Below, piece by piece: positions 48,153-56,378 of a stretch of DNA of 64,000 bases. The DNA is from Maricaulis virginensis. GTDB lineage: Bacteria; Pseudomonadota; Alphaproteobacteria; Caulobacterales; Maricaulaceae. The position numbers and the translations under genes are program-made. Where the stretch lies: contig NZ_BSFE01000013.1 of NCBI RefSeq assembly GCF_027922185.1, positions 1-64,000 of the forward strand, given 5' to 3'. The notes beneath the pieces were generated by a model. That model worked only from the letters and a program-made list of their open reading frames with translations, made no database searches and was not told the DNA's origin. Position 1 is the first letter of the stretch, and each line of letters starts with the position of its first letter.

Positions 48153-48665
48153 ATGCCCACACACATCGCCCTTCTGCGCGCCGTCAATGTCGGCGGGACC
48201 GGCAAACTGCCCATGGCGGAGCTGCGGGCGATGGCCGGGCAGATCGGCTTCGACAATCCGCGCACCTATATTGCCAGCGGCAATCTCGTCTTCGAAAGCG
48301 CGATGACGGCCGATGAGGCCCGCGCGGCGCTGGAAGCCGCGCTGGAGGCCTATGCCGGCAAGCCGGTGGGTGTCGTGATGCGCTCGCCGGACGCGATGCA
48401 GGCCGTGCTCGACGCCAACCCGTTTCCCGAAGCGGCGGGAAACCGCTGCATCGTGCACTTCCTCGACGCGGCGCCGCCGGCCGATCTGGAAGCGACGCTG
48501 CGCCACCGGGCCGACGAGCAGATCGCCGCCGGCGAGCGGGAAATCTACATCCATTACGGCGACGGGATGGCGCAGTCGAAACTCGTTGTTCCGGCAACGA
48601 AAACCGGCACCGGCCGCAATCTCAACACGGTGGCGAAACTGATCGCCCTGGCCGCCCGGACCTGA
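48153..48665 (+). CDS. DUF1697 domain protein
   Basis: A 170-residue protein. HIALLRAVNVGGTGKLPMAELRAMAGQIGFDNPRTYIASGNLVFES is the full DUF1697 signature. IYIHYGDGMAQSKLVVPA and GTGRNLNTVAKLIALAA close the domain. Function of the family is unknown. It follows the HNH gene by 22 bases and may be co-transcribed with it. Confidence 0.93.
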   Translation: MPTHIALLRAVNVGGTGKLPMAELRAMAGQIGFDNPRTYIASGNLVFESAMTADEARAALEAALEAYAGKPVGVVMRSPDAMQAVLDANPFPEAAGNRCIVHFLDAAPPADLEATLRHRADEQIAAGEREIYIHYGDGMAQSKLVVPATKTGTGRNLNTVAKLIALAART

Positions 48666-48753
48666 GCCTCCCGGCACTGGCACAGCGTGCAGCCCGGGAA
48701 CTCCGGCCGCGTCCGGCCGTTTCACCTCCTGTCCCCAGTGAAGGAGGTTGGAC

Positions 48754-49146
48754 ATGAAACATTTCCATCCGTCCGCGACTTGCAGGAATATTCTGCGCGG
48801 CACAGTGGCGGCTGCCGGGCTGGCCCTGCTGGCCGGCGCACCCGTACAGGCCGACCCGCCGCACTGTCCGCCGGGCCTTGAACGTCAGGGGCGCTGCGGG
48901 CCGGGCGATCATCACCGCCACGACCGCCGTGACGAGGCGCGGGCCTATGAACAGGGCTATCGCGACGGCCAGCGCGATGCCTGGCGCATCGGCGACCGGT
49001 TCGAGCGCGAAGAGTATGTCGTGGTGCGCGAATACAGCCGCTATCAGCTCTCGCCCCCGCCGCATGGCCACTACTATGTGCGCGTCGATGACGAGGTGCT
49101 GCTGATCGATGCGGCCACCCGTATCGTGGCCGATCTGGTGGACTGA
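48754..49146 (+). CDS. RcnB-like periplasmic protein
   Basis: A 130-residue secreted protein. The signal peptide is long (MKHFHPSATCRNILRGTVAAAGLALLAGAPVQA). The mature part begins DPPHCPPGLERQGRCGPG and has a His/Asp/Arg cluster (DHHRHDRRDEAR). It ends with the RcnB-type motif PPPHGHYYVRVDDEVLLIDAATRIVADLV. RcnB proteins have been linked to nickel and cobalt homeostasis. AAGGAGGT precedes the ATG at 48754. A strong GC hairpin follows the stop. Confidence 0.82.
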   Translation: MKHFHPSATCRNILRGTVAAAGLALLAGAPVQADPPHCPPGLERQGRCGPGDHHRHDRRDEARAYEQGYRDGQRDAWRIGDRFEREEYVVVREYSRYQLSPPPHGHYYVRVDDEVLLIDAATRIVADLVD

Positions 49147-49172
49147 CCGGGACCGGTTTCCCGGCCTCCTTT

Positions 49173-49205
49173 CCCGGGGTGCAAAAAAATCTGCAGCACC
49201 CCGGG
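49173..49205. terminator. hairpin after the RcnB-like gene
   Basis: Perfect 10-bp arms CCCGGGGTGC (49173-49182) and GCACCCCGGG (49196-49205) enclose a 13-base A-rich loop. It lies 27 bases after the stop. There is no T tract, so termination is likely but not certain. Confidence 0.6.
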
Positions 49206-49265
49206 AACCAAAGTGTCGGGAGGCCGTTTCTCCGGCAAGAACGACGCAGACAAGAGAGCCCCGCC

Positions 49266-49358
49266 ATGAGGCAGAAAATCCGGCTGTATTTCTACGCCAT
49301 TGCCTTCGTCAGCGGTTCTCTCGTGCTGATCTTCGGCGGCGGCCCGGCCACGCCGTAA
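49266..49358 (+). CDS. 30-residue membrane microprotein
   Basis: A 30-codon ORF starting MRQKIRLYFYAIAFVSG and ending IFGGGPATP. Basic residues precede one hydrophobic helix, typical of a single-pass inner-membrane peptide. AAGAGAG lies about 8 bases before the ATG. The ORF sits between two hairpins, which suggests a separate short transcript. I know no family for it. Confidence 0.45.
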   Translation: MRQKIRLYFYAIAFVSGSLVLIFGGGPATP

Positions 49359-49363
49359 CACAG

Positions 49364-49430
49364 ATCGGGAAGCGGGAAGGCCCGGTGCCCCCTACGTCCC
49401 AAACGCCACTTGGTGTTTCCGCTTCCCGAT
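49364..49430. terminator. large inverted repeat between microprotein and beta-lactamase genes
   Basis: ATCGGGAAGCGG (49364-49375) pairs with its exact complement at 49419-49430. It lies between the microprotein stop (6 bases away) and the beta-lactamase stop (19 bases away). It is probably a shared transcription end. Confidence 0.55.
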
Positions 49431-49448
49431 ACCCTTCTCAACTCCCGG

Positions 49449-50279
49449 CTATTCAGCCCCCTCGGGCAGAACATCCAGAGCGATCAGCGCCGCAATGGCG
49501 GCCGGCCGGCGCCGGGCGACATCGGCGCGCTCCGGCATGTCCATGTTCAGCGCAAACGCCCAGGTCTCGCCTGGGCGTTCCACCCAGCCGACATACCAGC
49601 CCGTATCCAGCGCTGCGTCGCGGAAACGCCAGCCGGTCTTGGCATAGAGCGTCCAGGGGCCGCGATCGTCCTCGCCCGTGGCGACCTGCATGATGTCGCG
49701 GGCTTCGGCCATCGTCTCCGCAGACACCGGCAGCCGGTCCAGCGCCAGGCGTTCCAGAAAATCCACCTGTTCGCGGGCCGAGATCTCCAGCGGCCCGTCC
49801 AGCCAGTATTGCGTCAGGTCGGCCTCGCCGCCGATCGTCTCATTGCCATAGTCGAACCGGTCCAGCCAGGCCGCCATGGTCCCGCCGCCCAGCGTCGCGG
49901 TCATGCGCTGATAGACCCAGACCGCCGAGACGCGGAAAGCACTCGTCATGGTCTGGTCCTGATTCCAGACATCGAATTCACGCATCCGGCCGTCCCATTC
50001 GAAATGCGTGTCCGGTTCGGCAAAGCCGGTTTCCAGCGCGATCAGCGTGTGCGGGATTTTCGAGGTCGAGGCCGGCGGGAAGCGGATCGCGCTGCGGTCC
50101 GCATTCACCACCCATTCCGCACCGTCCTCGAGACGGCGGGCGATGAAGGTCGCGGTGTCCGTATCGACCCCGGCGCTGGCGAGCGCGGCGTCGAGATCCG
50201 GCGAGGCCGGCTGGGCGGCGGCCGGTGCCGCGTGAAACAGCGCCAGTGTGGCGGCGATGGCGATCATGGGTGTGCGCAT
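49449..50279 (-). CDS. class D (OXA-type) beta-lactamase
   Basis: A 276-residue secreted enzyme. The signal peptide ends near APAAAQ. The class D motif set is complete: STSK (71-74) in FPPASTSKIPHTLIALETG, SAV (118-120) in RVSAVWVYQ, YGN (144-146), WLDGPLEISAREQVDFL, and KTG (214-216) in YAKTGWR, followed by GWYVGWVE. It should hydrolyse penicillins, and possibly more, by acylation of Ser71. Length is slightly above typical OXA enzymes. No mobile element or resistance neighbours are present, so it looks like a resident chromosomal gene. Confidence 0.93.
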   Translation of the reverse strand: MRTPMIAIAATLALFHAAPAAAQPASPDLDAALASAGVDTDTATFIARRLEDGAEWVVNADRSAIRFPPASTSKIPHTLIALETGFAEPDTHFEWDGRMREFDVWNQDQTMTSAFRVSAVWVYQRMTATLGGGTMAAWLDRFDYGNETIGGEADLTQYWLDGPLEISAREQVDFLERLALDRLPVSAETMAEARDIMQVATGEDDRGPWTLYAKTGWRFRDAALDTGWYVGWVERPGETWAFALNMDMPERADVARRRPAAIAALIALDVLPEGAE

Positions 50280-50448
50280 GTGGAGTGTCCCCTTGCTTGA
50301 TTGGCGGCCATCTCTTGCTGTCGCGGGCAGGCGAATTTGCGGCGCGGGCGGGGCCTTGTGAGGGTTTTGTCAGGGCGGCCGGTTTACACCGGGCGTTAAT
50401 GCATCCTGTGCTAGCGTCGGCCATGGATGCCCATAAGGAGGTGTCGCC

Positions 50449-50850
50449 ATGGCCAAGACGATGACATCGAGCTATCGCCGGATCTCGGACCATTTCGAGC
50501 CGGACCTGGTCGAGGATCCGGTCGAGCAGCGCAAGCGCCGCGGCCATCTCGAACAGATCGACTATACGGTGTTTGCCGCCAATCAGGCCGTGATGAGCAA
50601 GACGATCCATCACGTCACCATCGAGGATTTCCAGAACCTGGCCCTGTCCGCTTCCAAGGCGCGCGGCGCCTGGGTGGATGCGGCGATGTCGGCAGCACGC
50701 TCGCGCTCGCCCCTGTCGGAACAGGAAGTCCAGCGGCTGACCCATCTGCGCTCGGCCTATGACGAGCTGTGCGAGGCCTATGAGGCCATGCGGCGCATGG
50801 TGGAACGCGGCTATCTGCGCTTCCAGGCGGGCGTTCCCAAACGCGATTGA
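50449..50850 (+). CDS. hypothetical protein, helical, 133 residues
   Basis: A soluble, mostly helical protein. The basic N-terminus (MAKTMTSSYRRISDHFEPDL) is followed by EQRKRRGHLEQIDYTVF and two long helices (TIEDFQNLALSASKARGAWVDAAMSAA and EQEVQRLTHLRSAYDELCEAYEAMRRMVERG). No family recognised. AAGGAGGTG precedes the ATG. It stands 66 bases ahead of the ECF sigma gene in the same direction and may share its transcript. Confidence 0.72.
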   Translation: MAKTMTSSYRRISDHFEPDLVEDPVEQRKRRGHLEQIDYTVFAANQAVMSKTIHHVTIEDFQNLALSASKARGAWVDAAMSAARSRSPLSEQEVQRLTHLRSAYDELCEAYEAMRRMVERGYLRFQAGVPKRD

Positions 50851-50915
50851 ACCGGTTCGCGCATTTCGGGCACCTTTGACCTGACGGCAGGTGATCGTCG
50901 GTCAGGAGCGGTCCG

Positions 50916-51494
50916 GTGCGGCGCGACGTCCAGAGAATTTTCCAGGAAAGCCAGGTGCTTGCCGCGCAGGCAGGCGACCGCACGGCATTCGGGCATCTGG
51001 CGGCCTGCTGGCAGCCGCGATTGCTCGCCCATGCCCGGCGGCTGACCGATACCTCCGACATGGCGCGCGACGTGCTGCAGGAAGCCTGGGTGGATATCGT
51101 CCGGGGCTTGCCGCGTCTGCGCGACCCGGTCGCCTTCCCGGCCTGGAGCTACCGCATCGTGACGCGCAAGGCTGCACAGGCCGTCTCCCGTATCCAGCGC
51201 ACCCGCCGCACCGCTCACGACCTGGCCAGCGATCCCGGCCAGGGGCGGGTCGAATGGCCCGAGGCCGAAGCCCGGTCCGACCTCGCGCGCGTCTCCCGGG
51301 CCATTGCGGCCCTGCCGCCGGCCCAGCGGGCAGCCATGGGCCTTCATTACATGGACGGTTTCTCGGTCGCCGAGATCGCCGTGGCGCTCGGTATTCCGGC
51401 CGGAACCGTCAAGACACGCCTGATGCATGCGCGGCGGAAAATCCGTGCCGCGCTCGAACCTGACAGAGAAGGAGACAGTGATGACACGCAGTGA
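50916..51494 (+). CDS. ECF-type RNA polymerase sigma factor
   Basis: A 192-residue sigma-70 family protein with regions 2 and 4 only. Region 2 includes FGHLAACWQPRLLAHARRLT and ARDVLQEAWVDIVRGLPRLRDP. Region 4 holds ALPPAQRAAMGLHYMDGFSVAEIAVALGIPAGTVKTRLMHARRKIRAAL. It starts with GTG after CAGGAG. It overlaps a two-TM protein by 14 bases, a layout typical of sigma/anti-sigma pairs. The dyad ACCTGACGGCAGGT lies just upstream (about 50880-50893). The signal and regulon are unknown. Confidence 0.93.
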   Translation: MRRDVQRIFQESQVLAAQAGDRTAFGHLAACWQPRLLAHARRLTDTSDMARDVLQEAWVDIVRGLPRLRDPVAFPAWSYRIVTRKAAQAVSRIQRTRRTAHDLASDPGQGRVEWPEAEARSDLARVSRAIAALPPAQRAAMGLHYMDGFSVAEIAVALGIPAGTVKTRLMHARRKIRAALEPDREGDSDDTQ

Positions 51495-51870
51495 CAGCGA
51501 ACTCGACGCGCTCATCGCCGAAGCGCTCGATGCCGACGACCGGGCCCTGCTGGCCGAGTTCGAGGACGAGCCCGGCTATTTCAGCCAGGCGCTCTCGGTA
51601 TTCCGCGGCAAGCTCGCCTGGGTGATGTGGGTGGCCTATATCACCAACATCGCCGGGGCCGGGCTGGCGATCTGGGGCGCCTGGCAGATGTTCCAGACCA
51701 CCGATCCGGTGATGACCGTCCGCTGGGCGGTGCTGATCCTGGCCTCGCTGGTGATCGGCCTGTTCATGAAGTCCAGCCTGGGCAATCAGATGATGACCAA
51801 TCGCACTCTGCGCGAGATCAAGCGTCTGGAGCTGCAGATCGCCCGGGCAAGGCTGCCGGAGAAAGCCTGA
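51481..51870 (+). CDS. two-TM membrane protein coupled to the ECF sigma (DUF6768-like, putative anti-sigma)
   Basis: A 129-residue protein. A soluble acidic N-terminal part (MTRSDSELDALIAEALDADD) is followed by two membrane helices (VMWVAYITNIAGAGLAIWGAW and WAVLILASLVIGLFM). A helical cytoplasmic tail (LREIKRLELQIARARLP) ends it. It has no HxxxCxxC zinc anti-sigma motif. I recall similar proteins as DUF6768 next to ECF sigma genes, but this is from memory. The 14-base overlap with the sigma gene argues for a regulatory partnership. Confidence 0.78.
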   Translation: MTRSDSELDALIAEALDADDRALLAEFEDEPGYFSQALSVFRGKLAWVMWVAYITNIAGAGLAIWGAWQMFQTTDPVMTVRWAVLILASLVIGLFMKSSLGNQMMTNRTLREIKRLELQIARARLPEKA

Positions 51871-52031
51871 GCGCCCGGCTCGGTCATTCACGAATGACAG
51901 TCATGCAGATCACAGCACTGTGAGGGACTAACAATTGGCGCAATCGGTTCCTAAATAGGCTTCGGACGCGGCATCCGGGGGGCGTGAAAATGACGCATGC
52001 CCGCAGGCTGCCGAAGGGATAGGATGTCATC

Positions 52032-52919
52032 ATGGCCAACGCACTTTCAGTCGCGCTCTCGCCCGAACAGGGCCTGTCGAGCTACCTGGCGGAGATCCGC
52101 CGCTTCCCGATGCTGTCCAAGGATGAGGAATTCATGCTGGGCAAGCGCTGGCGCGAGCACGAGGATCCCGAAGCCGCCGAGAAGCTGGTGACCTCTCACC
52201 TGCGTCTCGTCGCCAAGATCGCCATGGGCTATCGCGGCTACGGCCTGCCGGTCGCCGAGGTGATCTCGGAAGGCAATGTCGGCCTGATGCAGGCGGTCAA
52301 GAAATTCGATCCGGAAAAGGGTTTCCGCCTGGCGACCTATGCCATGTGGTGGATCCGCGCCTCGATCCAGGAATACATCCTGCGGTCCTGGTCGCTGGTG
52401 AAGATGGGCACGACCGCGGCCCAGAAGAAGCTGTTCTTCAACCTGCGCCGCATGAAGAGCCAGATGCAGGCCCTGGAAGAGGGCGATCTCAAGCCGGAAC
52501 AGGTCGAGGCGATCGCCACCAAGCTGGGCGTGACCACCGAGGACGTCGTGTCGATGAACGGGCGCCTGTCCGGACCCGATGCCTCGCTCAACGCGCCGCT
52601 GCGCGGCACCGAGGGTGAGGGCCAGTGGCAGGACTGGCTGGCCGATGACAATGCGGAAAGCCAGGAAGACGAGCTGGTCCAGTCCGACGAGTTCGATACG
52701 CGCATGACGCTGCTGCAGTCGGCCATGGGCGAGCTCAATGAGCGCGAACAGCACATCCTGCAGGAACGCCGCCTGACCGAAGAGCCCAAGACGCTGGAAG
52801 AACTGGCCGACCAGTATGGCGTGTCGCGTGAGCGTATCCGCCAGATCGAGGTCCGCGCCTTCGAAAAGCTTCAAAAGGCGATGAAGTCGATGGCGGCCGA
52901 ACAGGGTCTTCTCAACTAG
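52032..52919 (+). CDS. rpoH: heat-shock sigma factor RpoH (sigma-32)
   Basis: A 295-residue group 3 sigma factor that directs heat-shock transcription. It shows LSSYLAEIRRFPMLSKDEEFMLGKRW (region 1.2), SHLRLVAKIAMGYRGYGLPVAEVISEGNVGLMQAV (region 2.1/2.2), FATYAMWWI-type region 2.4 (RLATYAMWWIRASIQEYIL), the diagnostic RpoH box QKKLFFNLRRMK, and region 4.2 (TLEELADQYGVSRERIRQIEVRAFEKLQKAM). AGGAT precedes the ATG. The 160-base gap upstream should hold its own promoter. Alphaproteobacteria often carry two RpoH genes; which one this is cannot be told. Confidence 0.97.
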   Translation: MANALSVALSPEQGLSSYLAEIRRFPMLSKDEEFMLGKRWREHEDPEAAEKLVTSHLRLVAKIAMGYRGYGLPVAEVISEGNVGLMQAVKKFDPEKGFRLATYAMWWIRASIQEYILRSWSLVKMGTTAAQKKLFFNLRRMKSQMQALEEGDLKPEQVEAIATKLGVTTEDVVSMNGRLSGPDASLNAPLRGTEGEGQWQDWLADDNAESQEDELVQSDEFDTRMTLLQSAMGELNEREQHILQERRLTEEPKTLEELADQYGVSRERIRQIEVRAFEKLQKAMKSMAAEQGLLN

Positions 52920-53000
52920 AACGTTTTTCGCGAAAGCAGACACCGGGTCTATCCTTCGAAAACGCGGTGATTGCGCACCTTTTGCACTGTGCATGTCTGG

Positions 53001-53025
53001 ACCTGACGGCCTTCGGCCGTTAGGT
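53001..53025. terminator. UUCG-capped hairpin after rpoH
   Basis: ACCTGACGGCC pairs with GGCCGTTAGGT (one G-T wobble) around a TTC loop within C-TTCG-G. It lies 82 bases after rpoH and 26 bases before the DUF481 gene. It could be a terminator or a 5' leader hairpin; no T tract follows. Confidence 0.4.
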
Positions 53026-53050
53026 CTGCCGGCACACGAAAGGTTTGCGT

Positions 53051-54163
53051 ATGCGTGTTCGTCTGACCCCGCTTCTCGGCGCTGCGGTAATGCTCTGCCC
53101 GTCAACGGCTCATGCCGAACTGTCCCGCGAGTACCGGGCCCTGCTGGCCGCCGCCGATGTCCGCCAGGACGACGAGGAATTCCTCGCCACGGCCGATCTG
53201 ATCGCCACGGTTACACCGGGTGGCCGGTCCGATGTCCGCGCGGCTGTCGCTGAATTGCTGCCGCGCCGTCTCGATGTGCTGCGCGCCTGGGACCAGACCG
53301 CCCGCGACACGGTCCCGCTGGAGCCGGAAATCGTCCAGGCCGCCCGCCGCGGCACGCCGCAGGTTACCATCGTCGATGCGCCGGATACCGATGACGAGAC
53401 GGTGGCCGCACCGTCCGGCGCCGGGACCACGGAGCATGACAGCGGCACGGACACGGTCGAGCCCGGCGAGGTGGAGGCGCCCCGGACCGCGCACTGGCCC
53501 GGCCGCATGGACTGGCTGCACCCCTATCACTGGGATGGCCGCGCCAAGGCAGGCCTCGCCGTCGACAGCGGCAATACCGACCAGACCAATTACTCGATGG
53601 CGCTGGAGGTCAGCCGGCCGCTCAATGGCGGCTGGGGCTTCGACGGCAAGACGGAATATTTCTACACCGAGAGCGACGGCAATGTGACGCGCGACCGCTG
53701 GCTGGTCGAGGCCCGCGGCGAGCGGCCGACGGTCGATGCCTGGAGCTTCTATCTCGGCTCCAGCTACGAGCAGGACCGCATGTCCGGCTTCGACTATACC
53801 GCTGTCCTGTCGGCCGGTGCGACGCTGCACGCCCTCGACGATGACCGCACCAGCTGGGTCCTGCGCGCCGGCCCCGGTGCCCGCCACCGCGTCCCCACCG
53901 ATGAGGGCGGCGTGACGCAATGGGTGCTCGAACTGGGCTCGGTCTATGATTTCGCGGTGACGGAAACCGCGCAATTCTCCTCGGAGACGACGCTGCTGGC
54001 CGGCCCGGCCTCACGCGCCGAGCAGCGCTTCAAGCTGACCACCGCCATCAGCGAGGACTGGGGGCTGGAGCTGGGCTATCGCGTCAAGCACGAGTTCGAC
54101 GCCCAGCCCGGCCGCGAGGAAACCGACAGCCGGCTGGACTTCTCGATCGTCCACGAATTCTAG
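53051..54163 (+). CDS. DUF481 outer-membrane protein
   Basis: A 370-residue protein with a signal peptide (MRVRLTPLLGAAVMLCPSTAHA). A helical/disordered periplasmic segment with a Pro/Asp/Thr-rich stretch (DAPDTDDETVAAPSGAG) precedes the C-terminal DUF481 barrel (WDGRAKAGLAVDSGNTDQTNYSMALEVSRP to FSIVHEF). The alternating strands and final Phe are typical of outer-membrane beta-barrels. The ATG at 53051 is preferred over a TTG two codons earlier. Function unknown. Confidence 0.88.
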   Translation: MRVRLTPLLGAAVMLCPSTAHAELSREYRALLAAADVRQDDEEFLATADLIATVTPGGRSDVRAAVAELLPRRLDVLRAWDQTARDTVPLEPEIVQAARRGTPQVTIVDAPDTDDETVAAPSGAGTTEHDSGTDTVEPGEVEAPRTAHWPGRMDWLHPYHWDGRAKAGLAVDSGNTDQTNYSMALEVSRPLNGGWGFDGKTEYFYTESDGNVTRDRWLVEARGERPTVDAWSFYLGSSYEQDRMSGFDYTAVLSAGATLHALDDDRTSWVLRAGPGARHRVPTDEGGVTQWVLELGSVYDFAVTETAQFSSETTLLAGPASRAEQRFKLTTAISEDWGLELGYRVKHEFDAQPGREETDSRLDFSIVHEF

Positions 54164-54202
54164 GCGTTCCCGAGTTCCGGCTGCCTTCTGGCGGACGGAT
54201 CG

Positions 54203-54886
54203 CTAATTCGGGTCGGCCCTTGCCGACTTGCCGTCCAGAGCCAGACCGAGCGCAATGCCGGCCTGTCCGAGATAGTATGTCACCCACACCACCGGGCCGG
54301 CCCATTCCAGATAGCCGGTGAACAGCCGCACCGCGAGTACGCTGTCGGAAACCAGGAACAGGAGGGCGCCGGCCGTGGCCAGTGGCGGCACGCGGCCGAT
54401 CACGGCGAGCACGGTCATCACCAGGATGATGCCGTTATAGATCGAGGCCGGCAGCTGGAGATCGCCGAAATAGGGCTGCAGCCAGGCCAGCATCACCACG
54501 CCATAGCCTGCCAGGGCGAGCGCCGCGATCCGGCTCCAGCCGCCGCGGCCGCCATCTTCCAGCCGGATGCGGGCGAACAGGAAGATGTAGACGAGATGGC
54601 CGAGGCCGAAGGCGGCAATGCCCAGCGGCAGCTGCGCCGGCTCCAGCGCCAGGAAGATATCGCCCAGCGATCCCAGGAAGAGCCCCAGTGCCAGGATGCG
54701 ATGTCCGTGGATAAGGGCGAACACGGCCAGCAGCACGATGCCGGCGGCCTTGATCGCCACATCGGCGGGGTAGGGGGCGGAAAGGCCAAAATCGTCAAAC
54801 AGATAGGTCAGGGCAAACAGGGCCGACAGGATCAGGACGATCTGCGAGCGGCGGTCGCCGGCCAGCGTGCGAAGCGTGGATGTCAT
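54203..54886 (-). CDS. lysoplasmalogenase / YhhN family membrane protein
   Basis: A 227-residue integral membrane protein with about eight helices. The YhhN pattern is clear: KAAGIVLLAVFALIH, LGLFLGSLGDIFLAL, FGLGHLVYIFLFARI, and the C-terminal GALLFLVSDSVLAVRLFTGY and VWVTYYLGQAGIALGL with the conserved acidic and Tyr residues. Family members cleave the vinyl ether of lysoplasmalogens or have unknown roles. The start at 54886 precedes the fold directly; longer in-frame starts would cross the divergent esterase gene. Confidence 0.9.
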   Translation of the reverse strand: MTSTLRTLAGDRRSQIVLILSALFALTYLFDDFGLSAPYPADVAIKAAGIVLLAVFALIHGHRILALGLFLGSLGDIFLALEPAQLPLGIAAFGLGHLVYIFLFARIRLEDGGRGGWSRIAALALAGYGVVMLAWLQPYFGDLQLPASIYNGIILVMTVLAVIGRVPPLATAGALLFLVSDSVLAVRLFTGYLEWAGPVVWVTYYLGQAGIALGLALDGKSARADPN

Positions 54887-54953
54887 TGCCTGTCTCCCCT
54901 CTGGGCTGCAACAGGCTAGACTGGCCGGTGCGGCGGCAAAAGGTTTCTTTGGC

Positions 54954-56201
54954 ATGTGGGGAAGATGGGGATGGGGTCTGGCCGTGCTCGCCCTGTTGTG
55001 CACGGCGCCGTCGCGCGCCCAGCCGCCGCAGGCTGTCGCGGCTGCGATCGCGATGCTGGACGAACGCCCCCATGCCGGCGAGGAGGCCTGGCGCGGCCTG
55101 TCGGCGCGCAGCCTGCCCCTCATCGAGCCGCACCCCGGCGACGACGCGCTTGCCCGCGTCACCTTCGTCTACAAGACGGCACCTTCGGTCAGCGGCGTCC
55201 GCCTGGACAGCGTCATCGCCGCGCCTTACGCCCGGCAGCCGGTCACCGACTATGTCGATGACTTTACCCTGCCGCTCCAGCGCATCGGCGAGACCGGAAT
55301 CTGGTGGACCACGCTGGACGTGCCGCGCGAGATCGAGGCGGTCTACTCCTTCCTCGTCTTCGATGGCGAGCGCTGGCAGCGCCGGTCCGATCCGCACAAT
55401 CCGCGGCATCTGCGCGGATCCGGCGCCGAGGCCGTCCTGCGTCTCGACCGGGCCCCCGATCCGGCGCCGCAGCGTCCCTGGCCGTCGCGCCGCCAGCGCG
55501 AGCCGGAAGTCCTCTTCGTGGAGAGCGGCGCGCTTGAAAGACGGGTCACTGTGCAGCTCTACCGCAACCCTGATGCAACACTGATGTCACCGCTATTGGT
55601 GATCTATGATGCATTTCTGTGGGGGGTGCGTGCCCCCGCTTGGGAGATCGCGGCCAACCTTGCGGCAGCAGGCGAAATCCCGCCGGTGAACCTGGTCCTG
55701 ATCGACCAGCTCGACACGCTCAGCGAGACCCGCCGCTATGACGACCAGGTCGGTTTTCTTGCCGACGAACTCCTGCCTGCACTGGCGCAGCAGGGCCTCG
55801 AACCGGCGCCGGGTCAGGTCATCCTGGCCGGCGCATCCCGCCGCGGCCTCGCTGCCGCCCGGGCCGCGCTGCAGCGGCCGGAGGCGTTTGGCGGGGTGAT
55901 CTCCTTGTCGGGGTCGTTCTACTGGGCGCCGGAGGGTGAAGCGGCGGAATGGCTGGGCCGGGACCTGCGGCCGGCCGGGGCCCGGGCGCCGCGCTTCTAT
56001 CTGGCCGCGGGACAGCTGGAATATGTCGAGACCAGCACCAATGGAGGCCATGTCATGCTCGACGCCAACCGCCGTTTCGGCACCGCCCTGACAGCCGCCG
56101 GCTATGAAGCGGAGCTGGCGATATTCCCTGGTGGCCACGACATTGCCGGCTGGCGCCACGCCCTGGCGGACGGCCTGGTCGCGCTTCTGGGGGAAGATTG
56201 A
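54954..56201 (+). CDS. secreted esterase, enterochelin-esterase-like (Fes/esterase D fold)
   Basis: A 415-residue protein with a signal peptide (GWGLAVLALLCTAPSRAQ). An N-terminal beta domain (VTFVYKTAPSVSGVRLDSV, YSFLVFDGERWQRRSDPHNP) resembles the Fes N-domain. A C-terminal alpha/beta-hydrolase follows, with VTVQLYRNPD, LLVIYDAFLWG, the nucleophile in LAGASRRGLAAARAAL, and FPGGHDIAGWRHAL with the catalytic His. The GxSxxG wording is typical of this esterase group. No siderophore genes are nearby, so the true ester substrate is open. Confidence 0.85.
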   Translation: MWGRWGWGLAVLALLCTAPSRAQPPQAVAAAIAMLDERPHAGEEAWRGLSARSLPLIEPHPGDDALARVTFVYKTAPSVSGVRLDSVIAAPYARQPVTDYVDDFTLPLQRIGETGIWWTTLDVPREIEAVYSFLVFDGERWQRRSDPHNPRHLRGSGAEAVLRLDRAPDPAPQRPWPSRRQREPEVLFVESGALERRVTVQLYRNPDATLMSPLLVIYDAFLWGVRAPAWEIAANLAAAGEIPPVNLVLIDQLDTLSETRRYDDQVGFLADELLPALAQQGLEPAPGQVILAGASRRGLAAARAALQRPEAFGGVISLSGSFYWAPEGEAAEWLGRDLRPAGARAPRFYLAAGQLEYVETSTNGGHVMLDANRRFGTALTAAGYEAELAIFPGGHDIAGWRHALADGLVALLGED

Positions 56202-56208
56202 GGAATGC

Positions 56209-56376
56209 AGGGCTCGCCCCGCTTGCGGGGGAGCTGTCCGCGTCAGCGGACTGTGGGGGGGCGGCGCGAAGTGGCGCAGAGCGCGTTAGCGCGCACGGAT
56301 GACTCACCCCCTTCGACCTCACCCGGCCCAAGGCCGGGCTCGGCCACTTCCCCCGCTCACGCAGGGGAAGCCCTGT
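56209..56376. repeat. intergenic repeat, family B copy 2
   Basis: Bases 56209-56238 match 46526-46555 exactly. The element is longer here: its right end (56347-56376) is an imperfect inverted copy of the left end. The centre is GC-rich, with further small dyads (GCGCGTTAGCGCGC). It separates converging esterase and protease genes. Confidence 0.8.
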
Positions 56377-56378
56377 TG

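Noticed and set aside
51880..52031. Search for a sigma-32 or sigma-70 promoter ahead of rpoH
   Set aside because: TTGGCG and TAAATA are present but only about 11 bases apart; no convincing box pair was found.
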